Shown piece after piece: positions 43,001-49,599 of a stretch of 64,000 nt of DNA. The position numbers were made by a program, and so were the translations under genes. The notes under the pieces were generated by a model, which ran no database searches, was not told where the DNA came from, and saw nothing but the letters and a program-made list of their open reading frames with translations. Numbering within the stretch: the stretch's first letter is position 1; the number at the start of each line of letters is the position of its first letter. Origin of the DNA: Amborella trichopoda (lineage: Eukaryota; Streptophyta; Magnoliopsida; Amborellales; Amborellaceae); assembly GCF_000471905.2 (NCBI RefSeq), contig NW_006497083.1, positions 2,311,861 to 2,375,860 on the forward strand, written 5' to 3'.

Positions 43001-46000
43001 CCTTTTATCGTCGATTTATCAGAATTTCAGCACTCTAATAGCACTAGTAACTGATTGTATGAGGGCTGGAAAGTTTTCATGAAGTCCCGCTGTTAAAAAG
43101 AGCTTCACTTTAATTAAACAAAAGATGATGCAAGCACCAATACTTGCCTTACCAGATTTTTCTAAGGTGTTTGAGGTTGAAACTGATGCATCAAATGTTA
43201 GCATAGGGGCAGTTTTAAGTCAAGAGGGGTGACCAGTAGCCTTCTTTAGTGAGAAATTGAATGAGGCATGTAAGAAGTATTCGGTCTATGACCTCGAGTT
43301 TTATGCAGTGGTGCAAGCCTTGCACTACTAGAGGTGCTATCTGATTCATAGGGAGTTTGTTCTATACTCAGATCATGAAGCACTCCGGTATTTGAGTTCC
43401 CAGAAGAAGTTGAATGCGCGACATGCCAAGTGGATGGCCTTCCTTCAAGAATACACCTTCCTATTAAAGCACAAGGCTGGAACCCAAAATAAGGCAGTTG
43501 ATGTTTTAAGTAGAAGGGTAGTGTTGCTTAGAACTTTATTTATGAAAGTGTTGGTTTGAAGTGATAAAATATCAATATAAAGTTGATCCAATTTTCAGCA
43601 AGGTCCTTAAAAGATGTGTTGATGGGCAAGACCCTATGAGTGAGTCTCTCACGCATGATGGTTGTTTATTTAAAGGTGTGCAGTTATGTATACCTGATTG
43701 CTCCCTAAGGGAGAAGTTAATCATGGAGCTTCATGGTAGGGGCTTAGATGGGCATTTAGGGAAGGACAAAACTATGGCTATGGTTGGAGAAAAGTATTTT
43801 TGCCAAATATGCGAAGGGATGTTGATCGATTTGTGACCCGATGTCGAACTTGCCAAGTCTCTAAAAGTCACACACAAAATATGGGTCTTTATACTCCTCT
43901 TCCTGTTCCAGATGCCCATGGGTTGATATCTCCATAGACTTTGTACTTGGACTTCCACATACCACACGAGGTATGGACTCTATTTTTGTTGTTGTTGATC
44001 GATTTTCCAAAATGGCACATTTTATTCCTTGTAGGAGAACTATGGATGCTACACATATTGCCAATCTCTTTTTCAAAAATATTGTAAGGCTACATGGTGT
44101 TCCTAAGTCTATTACATCTTATCGGGATACAAAATTCTTAAGTCATTTTTGGCGCACTTTGTGGAATCGGATGGGAACTAAACTTCAATTTTCTAGTGCC
44201 TATCATCCTCAAACAGATGGGCAAACCGAAATAGTGAATAGGAGCCTTGGTAACTTCTTGAAGAGTATTGTTGGTGATAACATATCTCAGTGGGACCTCG
44301 CTTTGCCCCAGATTGAGCTTGCTTACAACAGTTCAGTGAATCGGTCCACAAGAAAATCACCATTTGAGATTGTTAAGGGGCAAACTCCTAATCATGTGCT
44401 GGACCTAGTGCCATTACCCATGCCAGGCAAGATAAGTGATGATGCCAATGCTTTTGCTGAGCATATTCGAGATTTGCAAGCTCAAATCAAGAAGAAAATT
44501 GAGGAAAGCAATGCAAAGCATCAAAAAGCCTCAAACAAGCATAAAAGAGAGAAAATTTTCAAGAAGGGTGACCCAGTAATGGTGTACTTGCAAAAGGAGA
44601 GGTTTCCATTAGGAACCTATAATAAACTCAAGTCCAAAAAGGAGGGCCCTTGCCGCATTTTGAAGCAATATAGGAACAATGCATATAAGGTGGAATTACC
44701 AACGGCATTGGATATCTCCCCGATATTTAATGTTGACTTATTTGAGTTTCATGGAGACCCTCTAGAAATCAAAGAAGAAGTAGTTGATATGATGAAGCAA
44801 TTACCGAGAAAGAAAGCTGAGGAAATTGAGCAAGTTTTGAAGACTGAAAGCTTTCAAACTCGAAAAGGTCCTATCACCAATATCTAGTCAAATGAAAGGG
44901 CAAGCCATAGTCTGATAGCACGTGGATTTCTGAGCAAGTGTTCAAAAGGGTGGATACAGTCTTATATCGCATCTATAAAGAAGTCAACTCGTCGGAATCG
45001 AGTTCCTTTCAATTGGGGGAGGGAATGATGCAACCATGCCCAAGCCAATAGTTCCTGGCTGGGCCAGGAAGGGTCGACGAATCCAAGAGAGAAAGAAAGG
45101 GCAATGATGTAATAAGGGGGGATTATTAGGGTTATTTTAATTATTCTTTTGTTTAGGGAGTGCACAAGGATAACTAGGTGGGCATGGGTTTATCATGTGT
45201 TTGATATTGATTAGTTGGGTTGGTTAGTTTGGAATGTAAATATGATAAGGTTAAATCTAAGGGGAGTTTCATCTTTTCAACAAGAGGAAGGCTTTGGATA
45301 AAACGTGAGAGAGAAAATAGGTACATGAGGTTAAGAGATGGGGGTAGCTTAAGAGATTGGGGTAGGTTAAAAGAGAGAAAATAGGAAAGTATTGATCTTT
45401 TTTTAGTCTATTTATGGGAGATTTTCTTTCATTGTAAATCAGTGAATAAATTGAATAGAATTTGGTCTCGTTAAGAGATTGTATTAGGGTGAATTCCCTT
45501 GAAGACCTTTGGGAAAGGGTATAGTCTCTCAATCTTTCTTTCTTTTTATTGTTAGTTTTGTGGTTTTATTTTCTCCCTGCACAATATGATGGTGGGTAAG
45601 CATTGAAGGCACCTCACGGATGAGGTGAAGGGTAAGGTGGTGGGTAGGCATTGAAGGTTCACCGAGGTGTTGGGTAGGCATTGAAGGCATCCTCCATTTC
45701 ATTCATTTCTCTCAGCCCTCTTAGCGCCTGAATAACAAACCCTGTTTGGAGCGACTGAACTTCAACGGCAAGACAGACGAGCACTCGTAGAGGCAGAAAC
45801 GCAAAGCAATGGCGGCTTGGCGCAGAGAGTGATGAGAAAGAGAGAGAGATGGGTTTCAATAGAGAGAGATGAGCGAGAGAGGGGTTTACAGTCTTAAATC
45901 TCCTAATCATTCTATCTTTTCAACGCAAAAATGAGAGGGAGGTTCAAAAAATTGAACTTTGAATTGGTCAAACAGCAGAGGCCCAGACAACCAGCTTTAA

Positions 46001-46507
46001 TTCAATTTTTCGGCTTAATATAGATTCCAGCTCCAACACAGGGCCAAGGAAGTAAATTGGCACCAAGACCTGCATATACATAACATACCGAAGACTTGGC
46101 AAAATGATTTGGCTTGCTCCACACAGACAGACGCCAAAAGAAAACACAAATCAATTCCCAATTCCGGTAACCACAAAAGCTTCAATTCACCAAAAGGAAA
46201 ACTTATCTCGACAAACAGAGGAGAATCAACCACAAAAATCAATACCATAATTCAAAATTAAACAAAATTCAGGCGATATTGAACCTAAAGAAATTAAAAA
46301 ATAAAAAACACATCACCTGGTTTTGAATCGGGAAAGCCCTAGCGCACCACAATCGATCAAAATCTCCATCATGAAGCTGACAAGAGCAAGGAGGCAGAGG
46401 GCCACACCCTCAACCAATAGCGAAGAGGGGCTTCTGAAAACAGAGAATAAAACGCGAGCGATGATCAGAAAAACCACCACTCTCTCTCCGACCAAAATTC
46501 CGGCCAT
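4781..46507 (-). CDS. DOK1: Dolichol kinase, 14 exons, 580 residues
   Basis: Exons in transcript order: 46507-46317, 31282-31170, 11901-11698, 11501-11397, 9255-9185, 9115-9014, 8945-8716, 8164-7975, 7831-7766, 5802-5714, 5605-5491, 5273-5222, 5088-4988, 4894-4781. All introns are GT-AG; exon lengths sum to 1743 bases with no stop before the final TAA. The family transfers phosphate from CTP to dolichol in the ER membrane, making dolichyl phosphate for N-glycosylation, O-mannosylation and GPI anchors. The protein is strongly hydrophobic with many predicted membrane spans. It carries RKYYH (384-388), [13 protein letters not shown] (437-449) and the CTP-binding signature split over exons 11-13: D490-x2-A493-x3-G497-x3-G501, then K510-K-T-x-E514-G515. 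It ends [11 protein letters not shown] and FYGLLCL, as plant homologues (Arabidopsis EVN) do, and their length is similar. Transcript support is not available here. Confidence 0.94.
5803..7765 (-). other. Dolichol kinase intron 9
   Basis: This AT-rich intron of 1963 bases has GTAAGT and GCAG splice ends. I see no coding segment or recognisable transposon in it. Confidence 0.8.
7975..9255 (-). CDS. DOK1: Dolichol kinase exons 5 to 8
   Basis: Exon 5 is 9255-9185 ([14 protein letters not shown]). Exon 6 is 9115-9014, a poorly conserved Ser/Lys-rich loop. Exon 7 is 8945-8716 ([14 protein letters not shown] across the 6/7 junction, then [16 protein letters not shown]). Exon 8 is 8164-7975 ([32 protein letters not shown]). 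The small introns are 69 and 68 bases. Exon 8 carries the family-specific RKYYH motif that begins the conserved catalytic half. Confidence 0.94.
8641..8682. repeat. Three tandem 14-base units in intron 7
   Basis: CTGATTGACACTAA is repeated three times without mismatch. It lies just downstream, in gene sense, of exon 7. Confidence 0.9.
9256..11396 (-). other. Dolichol kinase intron 4, with a 58-base tandem duplication
   Basis: This intron has 2141 bases and is mostly AT-rich. At 10351-10466 a 58-base unit is present twice in tandem, differing only near the end. The flanking 9840-10560 stretch has slightly different composition (AGG/GAT-rich) and may be old repeat DNA. No protein domain was recognised in either strand. 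Confidence 0.75.
11397..11901 (-). CDS. DOK1: Dolichol kinase exons 3 and 4
   Basis: Exon 3 is 11901-11698 ([14 protein letters not shown], then hydrophobic [14 protein letters not shown]). Exon 4 is 11501-11397 ([29 protein letters not shown]). They are separated by a 194-base intron containing a (GT)n run at 11552-11581. The segments match the second block of membrane spans of the family. Exon 3 ends one base into a codon, giving Asp across the junction (NANDSYVAT). Confidence 0.93.
12700..13036. repeat. Compound microsatellite (CT)n-(TAC)n-gap-(TAACG)n-(CT)n
   Basis: A CT run of about 65 bases is followed by ACTACT/TAC triplets, a 20-N assembly gap, GTAACGTAACGTAA-type repeats and a second CT run of about 85 bases. 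The true length is unknown because of the gap. It lies in intron 2 of dolichol kinase. Confidence 0.95.
12858..12877. other. Assembly gap (20 N)
   Basis: The gap sits inside the compound microsatellite, so it probably marks collapsed or unresolved repeats. Confidence 0.99.
14801..14884. repeat. 51-base tandem duplication
   Basis: A 33-base segment beginning TATACTCATGTTGCAAGGAG occurs at 14801-14833 and again at 14852-14884, i.e. at 51-base spacing. It lies directly left of the hAT-type element at 14906. Confidence 0.85.
14906..15647. mobile_element. Non-autonomous hAT-type element, 742 bases
   Basis: The left end CAATGTTCAAAAAG and the right end (reverse complement CAATGTTTGAAAAC) form short imperfect terminal inverted repeats. 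Flanking octamers AGGTTAGA (14898-14905) and AGGTTAGG (15648-15655) match 7 of 8, as expected for an 8-base target duplication. Subterminal GC-rich motifs (GCCTAGGCGG, GCCTAGGCAAGCGG, and GCCGAGGCGATCGGGCGG near the right end) are typical of hAT subterminal repeats. The centre is A-rich and carries a G run at 15375-15388. There is no transposase. Confidence 0.8.
17080..17560 (+). other. Possible LTR-like promoter region (weak)
   Basis: A TATA-like CTTTATAAATACCC (17411-17424) is followed about 45 bases later by CAGTAATAAAATTTGG (17457), an arrangement like U3-R of a plant LTR. I found no second copy in the window, so this may be a solo LTR or chance. Confidence 0.25.
17565..19035. repeat. Diverged direct duplication (17565-18010 and 18510-19035)
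   Basis: Two segments of about 450-520 bases share a long series of blocks (e.g. AAGATTCCCCACAACCAAAT, then CACCCATTCAA/CACCTGTTCAA, then CTAGCCAAACCTCTCC, then TAGCCTTCAAA). Spacing is about 0.94 kb. Between them 18098-18421 is open on the plus strand ([16 protein letters not shown]) but I recognise no domain. The duplication may be remnants of LTRs of a small element or a tandem duplication. Confidence 0.65.
19396..23901 (-). mobile_element. Decayed Ty3/gypsy LTR retrotransposon, minus strand
   Basis: Direct repeats of about 130 bases at 19396-19525 and 23769-23901 are the best LTR candidates. Directly inside the upstream (minus-strand) one lies TTGGTATCAAAGCC (reverse complement of 23746-23759), a mutated initiator tRNA-Met primer binding site. 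Domains then run in gypsy order down the minus strand: degenerate zinc knuckle, RT, RNase H, integrase, C-terminal integrase tail. It lies in dolichol kinase intron 2, in the same transcriptional sense as the gene. It is related to the element at 39856-45583 (shared integrase blocks FVLGLP, GMDS-FVV and KLHGVP/RLHGVP) but much older. Confidence 0.85.
19480..22790 (-). pseudogene. Ty3/gypsy gag-pol pseudogene
   Basis: Fragments in order on the minus strand: zinc knuckle remnant near 22745-22790 (CFMCG, stop, PGHK; the last Cys is lost). RT is at 21840-21595 ([32 protein letters not shown]) and 21554-21117; the YFDD active site is replaced by FYNILIHS and PLGLSNA precedes it. RNase H is at 21077-20838 ([20 protein letters not shown]). 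The integrase zinc domain is at 20628-20425, the integrase core at 20388-20049 ([18 protein letters not shown]), and the integrase tail at 20042-19842 and 19729-19520 (VKHLIPY). Frames change between blocks and stops are frequent. The loss of the RT catalytic Asp pair alone makes it inactive. Confidence 0.85.
24190..25000 (-). other. Unrecognised open stretches with internal similarity
   Basis: Minus-strand open stretches at 24594-24271 and 24981-24625 share a loose pattern (P-x-x-G-x-AF-x-A-x-x-x-x-P followed by V-x-LxxV/M and LR). This suggests two diverged copies of one unit. No family is recognised and no start context stands out. It may be degraded retroelement DNA next to the gypsy element. 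Confidence 0.25.
25419..27315 (-). other. GC-rich purine/pyrimidine segment with a minus-strand TATA motif; possible solo LTR or promoter
   Basis: 25540-26330 is strikingly GC- and CG-rich for this window. On the minus strand a TATA box (CTCTATATAAACATG, reverse complement of about 26435-26449) precedes a CT/GA-rich leader-like region, as in many plant LTRs. The octamer ACATCCCC flanks the segment at 25411-25418 and 27316-27323. An inverted 9-mer GGGGGATGT / ACATCCCCC sits at 27284-27292 and 27316-27324. No coding domain is recognised. The call as an LTR or captured promoter is an inference. Confidence 0.35.
28680..30505. repeat. Direct duplication of about 540 bases (28680-29220 and 29940-30505)
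   Basis: The two copies share many long blocks in the same order, e.g. AACTTCAGACTCC, AAAATGTCTTCCT, AATAACTCATTCATAAT, TTTCCTTTTATGATTCAACA and the final AACTGGTCCATTAAAAT / AATTGGTTCATCATTAAAAT. They lie in intron 2 and have no recognised coding content. The RTE LINE tail at 29438-29846 lies in the spacer between them. Confidence 0.85.
29438..29846 (+). mobile_element. 5'-truncated RTE-type LINE tail
   Basis: The plus-strand reading gives the C-terminus of plant RTE reverse transcriptases: [20 protein letters not shown], then (frameshift) [39 protein letters not shown] and finally VADPK before a stop. The element ends in a GATGATGATG tail. It is flanked by an imperfect 17-base target duplication (CATTGGCACTAATGCAA at 29421-29437 and CACTGGCACTAGTACAA at 29847-29863). 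The termini fit target-primed insertion. The copy is about 0.4 kb and dead. Confidence 0.9.
31170..31282 (-). CDS. DOK1: Dolichol kinase exon 2 (113 bases, isolated between two giant introns)
   Basis: The acceptor is CTCTCCAG (AG at 31284-31283) and the donor is CACG|GTAGAT (GT at 31169-31168). The exon encodes [15 protein letters not shown] and [10 protein letters not shown], the conserved second segment of plant dolichol kinases. Phase fits both neighbours: it takes one base to finish the Arg codon from exon 1 and leaves one G that combines with AG of exon 3 to give Glu. It contains no ATG at its start and is short, so only homology reveals it. Confidence 0.92.
33950..36840 (-). pseudogene. 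LINE ORF2 pseudogene: endonuclease, reverse transcriptase, C-terminal domain
   Basis: The endonuclease begins with [11 protein letters not shown] (36831 downward). It continues with [29 protein letters not shown] and FDHKRI in place of the usual SDH (36522-36037). The RT linker includes GRLNSALN and the KDKAP region (35673-35356). The RT fingers and palm follow: [41 protein letters not shown] (35257-34841) and the catalytic YADD in [12 protein letters not shown] (34831-34610). The C-terminal part has [15 protein letters not shown] (34140-34060). Length and order fit L1-clade ORF2. The stop/frame breaks between blocks make it inactive although YADD is kept. Confidence 0.88.
36841..39855 (-). 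pseudogene. LINE ORF1 remnant (DUF4283-like region and Pro/Ser-rich region)
   Basis: On the minus strand 39022-38615 encodes a segment with [15 protein letters not shown], as in the N-terminal DUF4283-type domain of plant LINE ORF1 proteins. Downstream, 38170-37400 is extremely Pro/Ser/Leu-rich in several frames, and 37107-36841 leads directly into the endonuclease. The N-terminal part next to the gypsy insertion carries [15 protein letters not shown]. Frames are interrupted several times. This region would encode the nucleic-acid-binding partner protein of the LINE; it is not functional here. Confidence 0.6.
39856..40406 (+). repeat. 5' LTR of the gypsy element
   Basis: It starts TGATGCAGTC and ends CCCTGCATCA. 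A TATA box, TATAAATA, is at 40074-40081. Direct target duplication base ATATG precedes it. Confidence 0.93.
40407..40423 (+). promoter_or_regulatory. Primer binding site (initiator tRNA-Met type)
   Basis: Two bases after the LTR, TAGTATCAGAGCGGG differs at one base from the usual plant TGGTATCAGAGC primer binding site. Confidence 0.9.
40429..41500 (+). pseudogene. gypsy gag (retrotransposon gag domain and CCHC knuckle), two in-frame stops
   Basis: The ATG at 40429 follows the primer binding site by five bases and opens [12 protein letters not shown]. The gag core shows [39 protein letters not shown] and [18 protein letters not shown] codons at 41197-41199 and 41281-41283 interrupt the same frame. 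After the second stop comes a Gly/Arg-rich stretch and the knuckle [14 protein letters not shown] (C-x2-C-x4-H-x4-C). Gag forms the particle that packages the RNA. The stops would truncate it before the knuckle. Confidence 0.9.
41500..44887 (+). pseudogene. gypsy pol: protease, RT, RNase H, integrase (frameshifted)
   Basis: The protease region has [11 protein letters not shown] at about 41717-41760 and [27 protein letters not shown] from 42250, [34 protein letters not shown], then after a frameshift near 42665 the active site [10 protein letters not shown] near 42745. RNase H is at 43170-43520 ([17 protein letters not shown], stop; [17 protein letters not shown]). The integrase zinc domain is near 43640-43860, and the core runs on to [26 protein letters not shown] and [10 protein letters not shown]. 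The C-terminal integrase tail ([17 protein letters not shown]) ends at the TAG 44885-44887. Catalytic motifs are mostly kept, so decay is recent. The final 304 codons (43973-44887) are an uninterrupted frame. Confidence 0.9.
45013..45025 (+). promoter_or_regulatory. Polypurine tract of the gypsy element
   Basis: TTGGGGGAGGGAA lies immediately before the 3' LTR. It is the expected primer for plus-strand DNA synthesis. Confidence 0.85.
45026..45583 (+). repeat. 3' LTR of the gypsy element
   Basis: It starts TGATGCAACC and ends CCTGCACA. It contains an extra duplicated block around 45340-45375 relative to the 5' LTR and a changed TATA box (TGTAAATA near 45234). The second ATATG target copy follows. 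Confidence 0.93.
45589..45720 (-). repeat. LINE 5' coding repeat (AFNAYPPP units) right of the gypsy insertion
   Basis: On the minus strand the sequence [15 protein letters not shown] is followed by TFNAYPPP and GAFNAYPP units separated by in-frame stops. The nucleotide motif GGTGGGTAGGCATTGAAGG (plus strand) occurs at 39820-39842 and again three times in 45590-45690. This links both sides of the inserted LTR element. Confidence 0.75.
46317..46507 (-). CDS. DOK1: Dolichol kinase exon 1 (start codon)
   Basis: The ATG at 46507-46505 opens [13 protein letters not shown], a hydrophobic N-terminus that aligns with the start of plant dolichol kinases. The exon encodes 63 residues plus two bases (AG). 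The donor is ACCAG followed by GTGATG, intron bases 46316-46315. The AG joins the first G of exon 2 to give an Arg codon (TRPGASSG across the junction). It lies 15 kb upstream of exon 2, so gene finders are likely to lose it or call it separately. Confidence 0.9.
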
Positions 46508-46960
46508 TTTCGTCGGGAAAACTGCGAAACTCCGGCCAAATGGCGAGGGTCGAATGCCCGTTGAAGGGCTTCGGTCCTACGCGTCCGGCCAAATGGCGAT
46601 GGTAGAATGCGGGCTTCGGTCCTACGCGTCCGAACTACGCGTCCGAAGCCAAAGTCCAAGCAGAACTCTGTCCTGGGTTTAAGATATTTGGGGTGCAGTT
46701 ATCACGCGGATGCCTATGCGGATGCCTATGGAGGTCTTGAGACACGGTTTAACTAATATACACCGTCCATATATTTCGACGGTCATGATCGCAGAGTAAA
46801 GAAAAGGGCAAAACCCGTGATCGCCGGTAGCCAATTTTGCTTCCTTCAGCACGTCTCTGCCGCACCAGGCCCTCTGCCCCACCAGACCTGGAGACCAGAC
46901 AGGAGCACCAGGCCCTCTGCCACACCAGACCTGGAGACCAGACAGGAGGAAGAGGAATTT
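46508..46960 (-). promoter_or_regulatory. 5' UTR/promoter region of dolichol kinase with two tandem duplications
   Basis: Upstream of the exon 1 ATG, CG-rich DNA carries a duplicated unit at about 46533-46585 and 46586-46630, each starting CGGCCAAATGGCGA and ending CCTACGCGTC. A 43-base unit occurs at 46862-46904 and 46905-46947 with one difference. I cannot place the transcription start. The CG-rich character over about 300 bases suits a constitutive housekeeping promoter, which is an inference. Confidence 0.5.
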
Positions 46961-47059
46961 AGAAAGAGAAAGATGGCATAGTTGGATTGAGAGAGAAAAT
47001 GAACAGATGTTTAAGAATTGAGAGAGAGAAAAAAGGAGAGAGTTGGGGTGAGTAGAAGG

Positions 47060-47335
47060 AGAAAAAAAAAAAAGTTCAGACCGGACGCTTTGGAGCCACG
47101 GGAGGTAGAGGAATTCAGAGAGAGAAATAGGGGAGAGTTGGGGTGAGTGAGAAACAAGAAGAAGAGAAGTTGAGATTAGAAGCCTCGGGGTTATAGGGCG
47201 TGCAGTCATAAGCTTCCCGCAAGTTATTGAAGCTCAAAACCTTCATCATGTTTTTTGGAACAACATCTTCAGGTAATGATGCATCAAATCGATTTTAATA
47301 TAACGATTCTTTACAGATCCACTATGATGCCCATG
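47060..47335. repeat. Dispersed duplicate, copy A (partner 58490-58710)
   Basis: It shares with the partner GGGAGAGTTGGGGTGAGT, AAGAAGAAGAGAAGTT, GGGGTTATAGGGC, CAAGTTATTGAAGCTC, AAAACCTTCATCA, CATCTTCAGGTAA and GATCCAC.ATGATGCCCAT in the same order and orientation. Both contain a good plus-strand splice-donor-like CTTCAG|GTAA. The function is unknown. Confidence 0.8.
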
Positions 47336-47935
47336 TTTTTGCATCGGTATCCCATGTTATTAAACCCTAAATCACCCATCCGTTTTTTTTTTATTTTTTC
47401 TCTCAAATCAAAACCAAACAATTTAATAATTAATTCAAATCATTCATAATTTATCTATTTAGAAAAACACTAAGGTTATTTTTCGGATCAATTGAAAAAT
47501 TTGTAGAAATTGATGTACAAATTTTTCTATATATATTCATGTTATATATCCAAAAACTTCCACCCTACTTCCGTCTTGGCATATCAAGCATTTTTTGGGC
47601 ATTCCTTTTTGTATAGGGCACCACGTATGTTCGTTGTGTCTTTAAATTTCGCCATTTTGTAATAATTTTTATAAATTTAATACAATGTTAACCTTAAAAA
47701 AAAAAAAAATGGTCATCTAATTTTTTTATTAAAAAAATGTTCTATTTGGTGTGAATCTTTTTTTTTTAAGCTGAATTTGCTTTTTTGAAGTGTTAAGCTT
47801 AAAAACCAATAGTCACTTAATTACTGGTGAGGCTAAAAACCAATGGTTGAACTATCCTGAACTTGTTGGTATATTGATAAGTGGTAAATCTGCTCTATCT
47901 GTATATTGATTGAAAAAGGTACACACTCTTTAATC
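47335..47935. other. AT-rich intergenic DNA
   Basis: Long A and T runs are present and no gene or element is recognised. Confidence 0.6.
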
Positions 47936-47938
47936 AAC

Positions 47939-48282
47939 TCAATTTGGGGATGGCTTTTGTTGTATGAGACAACTTTGTATTGATGTGAATGTAGTTTGAC
48001 TCAATTTGGGGATGGCTTTTGCTGAATGAGACAACTCAATGAAGCTTTTGCTTACTCATGGAATCAGCACAATTTGGGGATGGCTTTTGTTATATGAGAC
48101 AACTCTATATTGATGTGAATGTAGTGTCATCAATGTTAATATTTATGGCTCAATTTGGAGATGGCATGTGTTGTATGAGACATATTGATGTGAATGTAGA
48201 ATCATGTGGCTCAATTTCATGTTAATATTTATGACTCAATTTGGGGATGGCTTTTGTTGTATGAGTCTGTATTGATGTAAAC
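47939..48282. repeat. Tandem array of a 60-80 base unit (TCAATTTGGGGATGGC)
   Basis: Five to six imperfect copies start near 47939, 48001, 48070, 48151 and 48236. They share TCAATTTGGGGATGGCTTTT, TATGAGACAACT and TATTGATGTGAATGTAG. The array resumes to the right of the hAT insertion at 50893-51000. Confidence 0.85.
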
Positions 48283-48899
48283 GTTGTGCCTAATGTTTTA
48301 AAAAATAGATCGATGACTCGGATCGAGCACTTCAAAAACCAATCTGGATCGGTGAATCGGCGATTCGGATTGGAAATCAGTCGGAGTAAGCCTTAAAAAA
48401 AATCTGAAAAATTTATTAAAATTCATTATAAATGTTGTTTTTTAGGAATCCAATAAGAAATGAGGGTACTCCATTAAAAAATTTCAATTTTTTGCATGAA
48501 TATGCGAATATTGATATATTCTTTCCCGGCATGAACTATTGTTTCCCATTTAGTTTACATCACACAAAAGTGGGCACAATCCCAACTCAATTAAAATGAT
48601 CACATATAGTCATACATCTCAATTACAAAAATGCAAGATAATATAATAAAAAATGCAAGCTCCAAACATGCCTACAACTCAATTATCAAGAATATATATA
48701 CAATTTATGTATCAACACATATTTTTTTGCATTAAAAATTTAATAATAAATTTGAAAAATGCAAGATAATATATTTATCATACGTGCCACGATTTTTTTA
48801 CAATGATATTCATACAGTTAATACCAATAATATATATACATGCCACAAATGATATTTACAATGATATAGTCATTCAAGATAATATAGTGATAAAATATT

Positions 48900-49590
48900 T
48901 ATTAATCATATACATACATTTTATGCATTAAAATTAAAAAATACAATTTTAAATTAAAAAATTAAGAACATGTATTTTTTGCATCAATAATCTATCAACA
49001 TGCAATTTTTTGCACTACAAAGTTAACAATAAAAATTAAAAATACAGTTTAACTCCTCATGATAATCAAAATCTGGCCACGATTTTCACAATTTTTTAGA
49101 AAATCACGATTTTTCAAAAAAATTGATCACCAAAAAAAATTATTCAAAAAACACAGCCACAACTCTTCTTCATTTGAAATCAAGCAACAAAAATTGCTTA
49201 ATCCAACAAATTACACCCAAAATTAATTGAATTAAAGTATTACCTTAAAAAACCCTCTAAAATAATTCATAATAGTACTTTAATTCATCTCATATTTGTA
49301 GTTTGGCAGAAAAAAAAAAAAACCCTAACTGTTCTTCACAAAATTGTGACTCAAAATCGAAAATCTTTATTAACGATATATATACATTTTACGCATTAAA
49401 ATTTAAAAATATAGTTTTGCATTAAAATTTTAACAACATGTATTTTTTTGCATCAATAAGTTATCAACATGCAATTTTTTGCATTAAAAATTTAACAATA
49501 AAAATTAAAAATACAGTTTAATTCTTCATGATAATCAAAACCTTATCACAATTTTGACAATTTTTCATAAAATCACCATTTCTCGAATAA
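48900..49590. repeat. Duplicated block inside the hAT derivative (48900-49120 and 49380-49590)
   Basis: The two blocks share ACATGTATTTTTTGCATCAATA, ATCAACATGCAATTTTTTGCA (written here in shorter common parts: CATCAATA, TCAACATGC) and ACAATAAAAATTAAAAATAC, in the same order. The 1-375 element has a single copy most like the 48900-49120 block. Confidence 0.8.
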
Positions 49591-49599
49591 ATCGATCAT

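Larger units (their letters stand above)
39856..45583 (+). mobile_element. Complete Ty3/gypsy LTR retrotransposon (5728 bases), coding regions broken
   Basis: Two LTRs (39856-40406 and 45026-45583) are flanked by the 5-base target duplication ATATG (39851-39855 and 45584-45588). Inside are an initiator tRNA-Met primer binding site, gag with a CCHC knuckle, protease, RT (YFDD), RNase H, integrase, and a polypurine tract. It is inserted in a LINE in intron 1 of dolichol kinase, antisense to the gene. The structure is complete and the LTRs are still close to each other, but gag-pol has several stops and frameshifts, so it could move only with proteins supplied in trans. Confidence 0.95.
33067..45930 (-). 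mobile_element. L1-type LINE, minus strand, split by a Ty3/gypsy insertion
   Basis: The 3' end on the minus strand is marked by an A run (T run at 33067-33076 on the plus strand). Moving upstream come a zinc-knuckle-like L1 C-terminus, RT, endonuclease, and a Pro/Ser-rich ORF1 reaching the gypsy element. The [12 protein letters not shown] repeat found just left of the insertion (39820-39842) continues on its right (45590-45695). Together with a further leader up to about 45930 this shows that the LINE was present first. Its own target duplication could not be identified, so the outer borders are approximate. Confidence 0.8.
31283..46316 (-). other. Dolichol kinase intron 1 (15.0 kb) with nested retroelements
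   Basis: The donor is CCAG|GTGATG after exon 1 and the acceptor is ACTCTCCAG before exon 2. An L1-type LINE and the Ty3/gypsy element inside it fill most of it. Stretches 31283-33066 and 45930-46316 have ordinary AT-rich intron composition and no recognised gene. Confidence 0.85.

Noticed and set aside
46410..46659. Open frames overlapping exon 1 in other minus-strand frames
   Set aside because: They arise from CG-rich duplicated leader DNA. Only the frame starting at 46507 continues in phase into exon 2 and matches the family.
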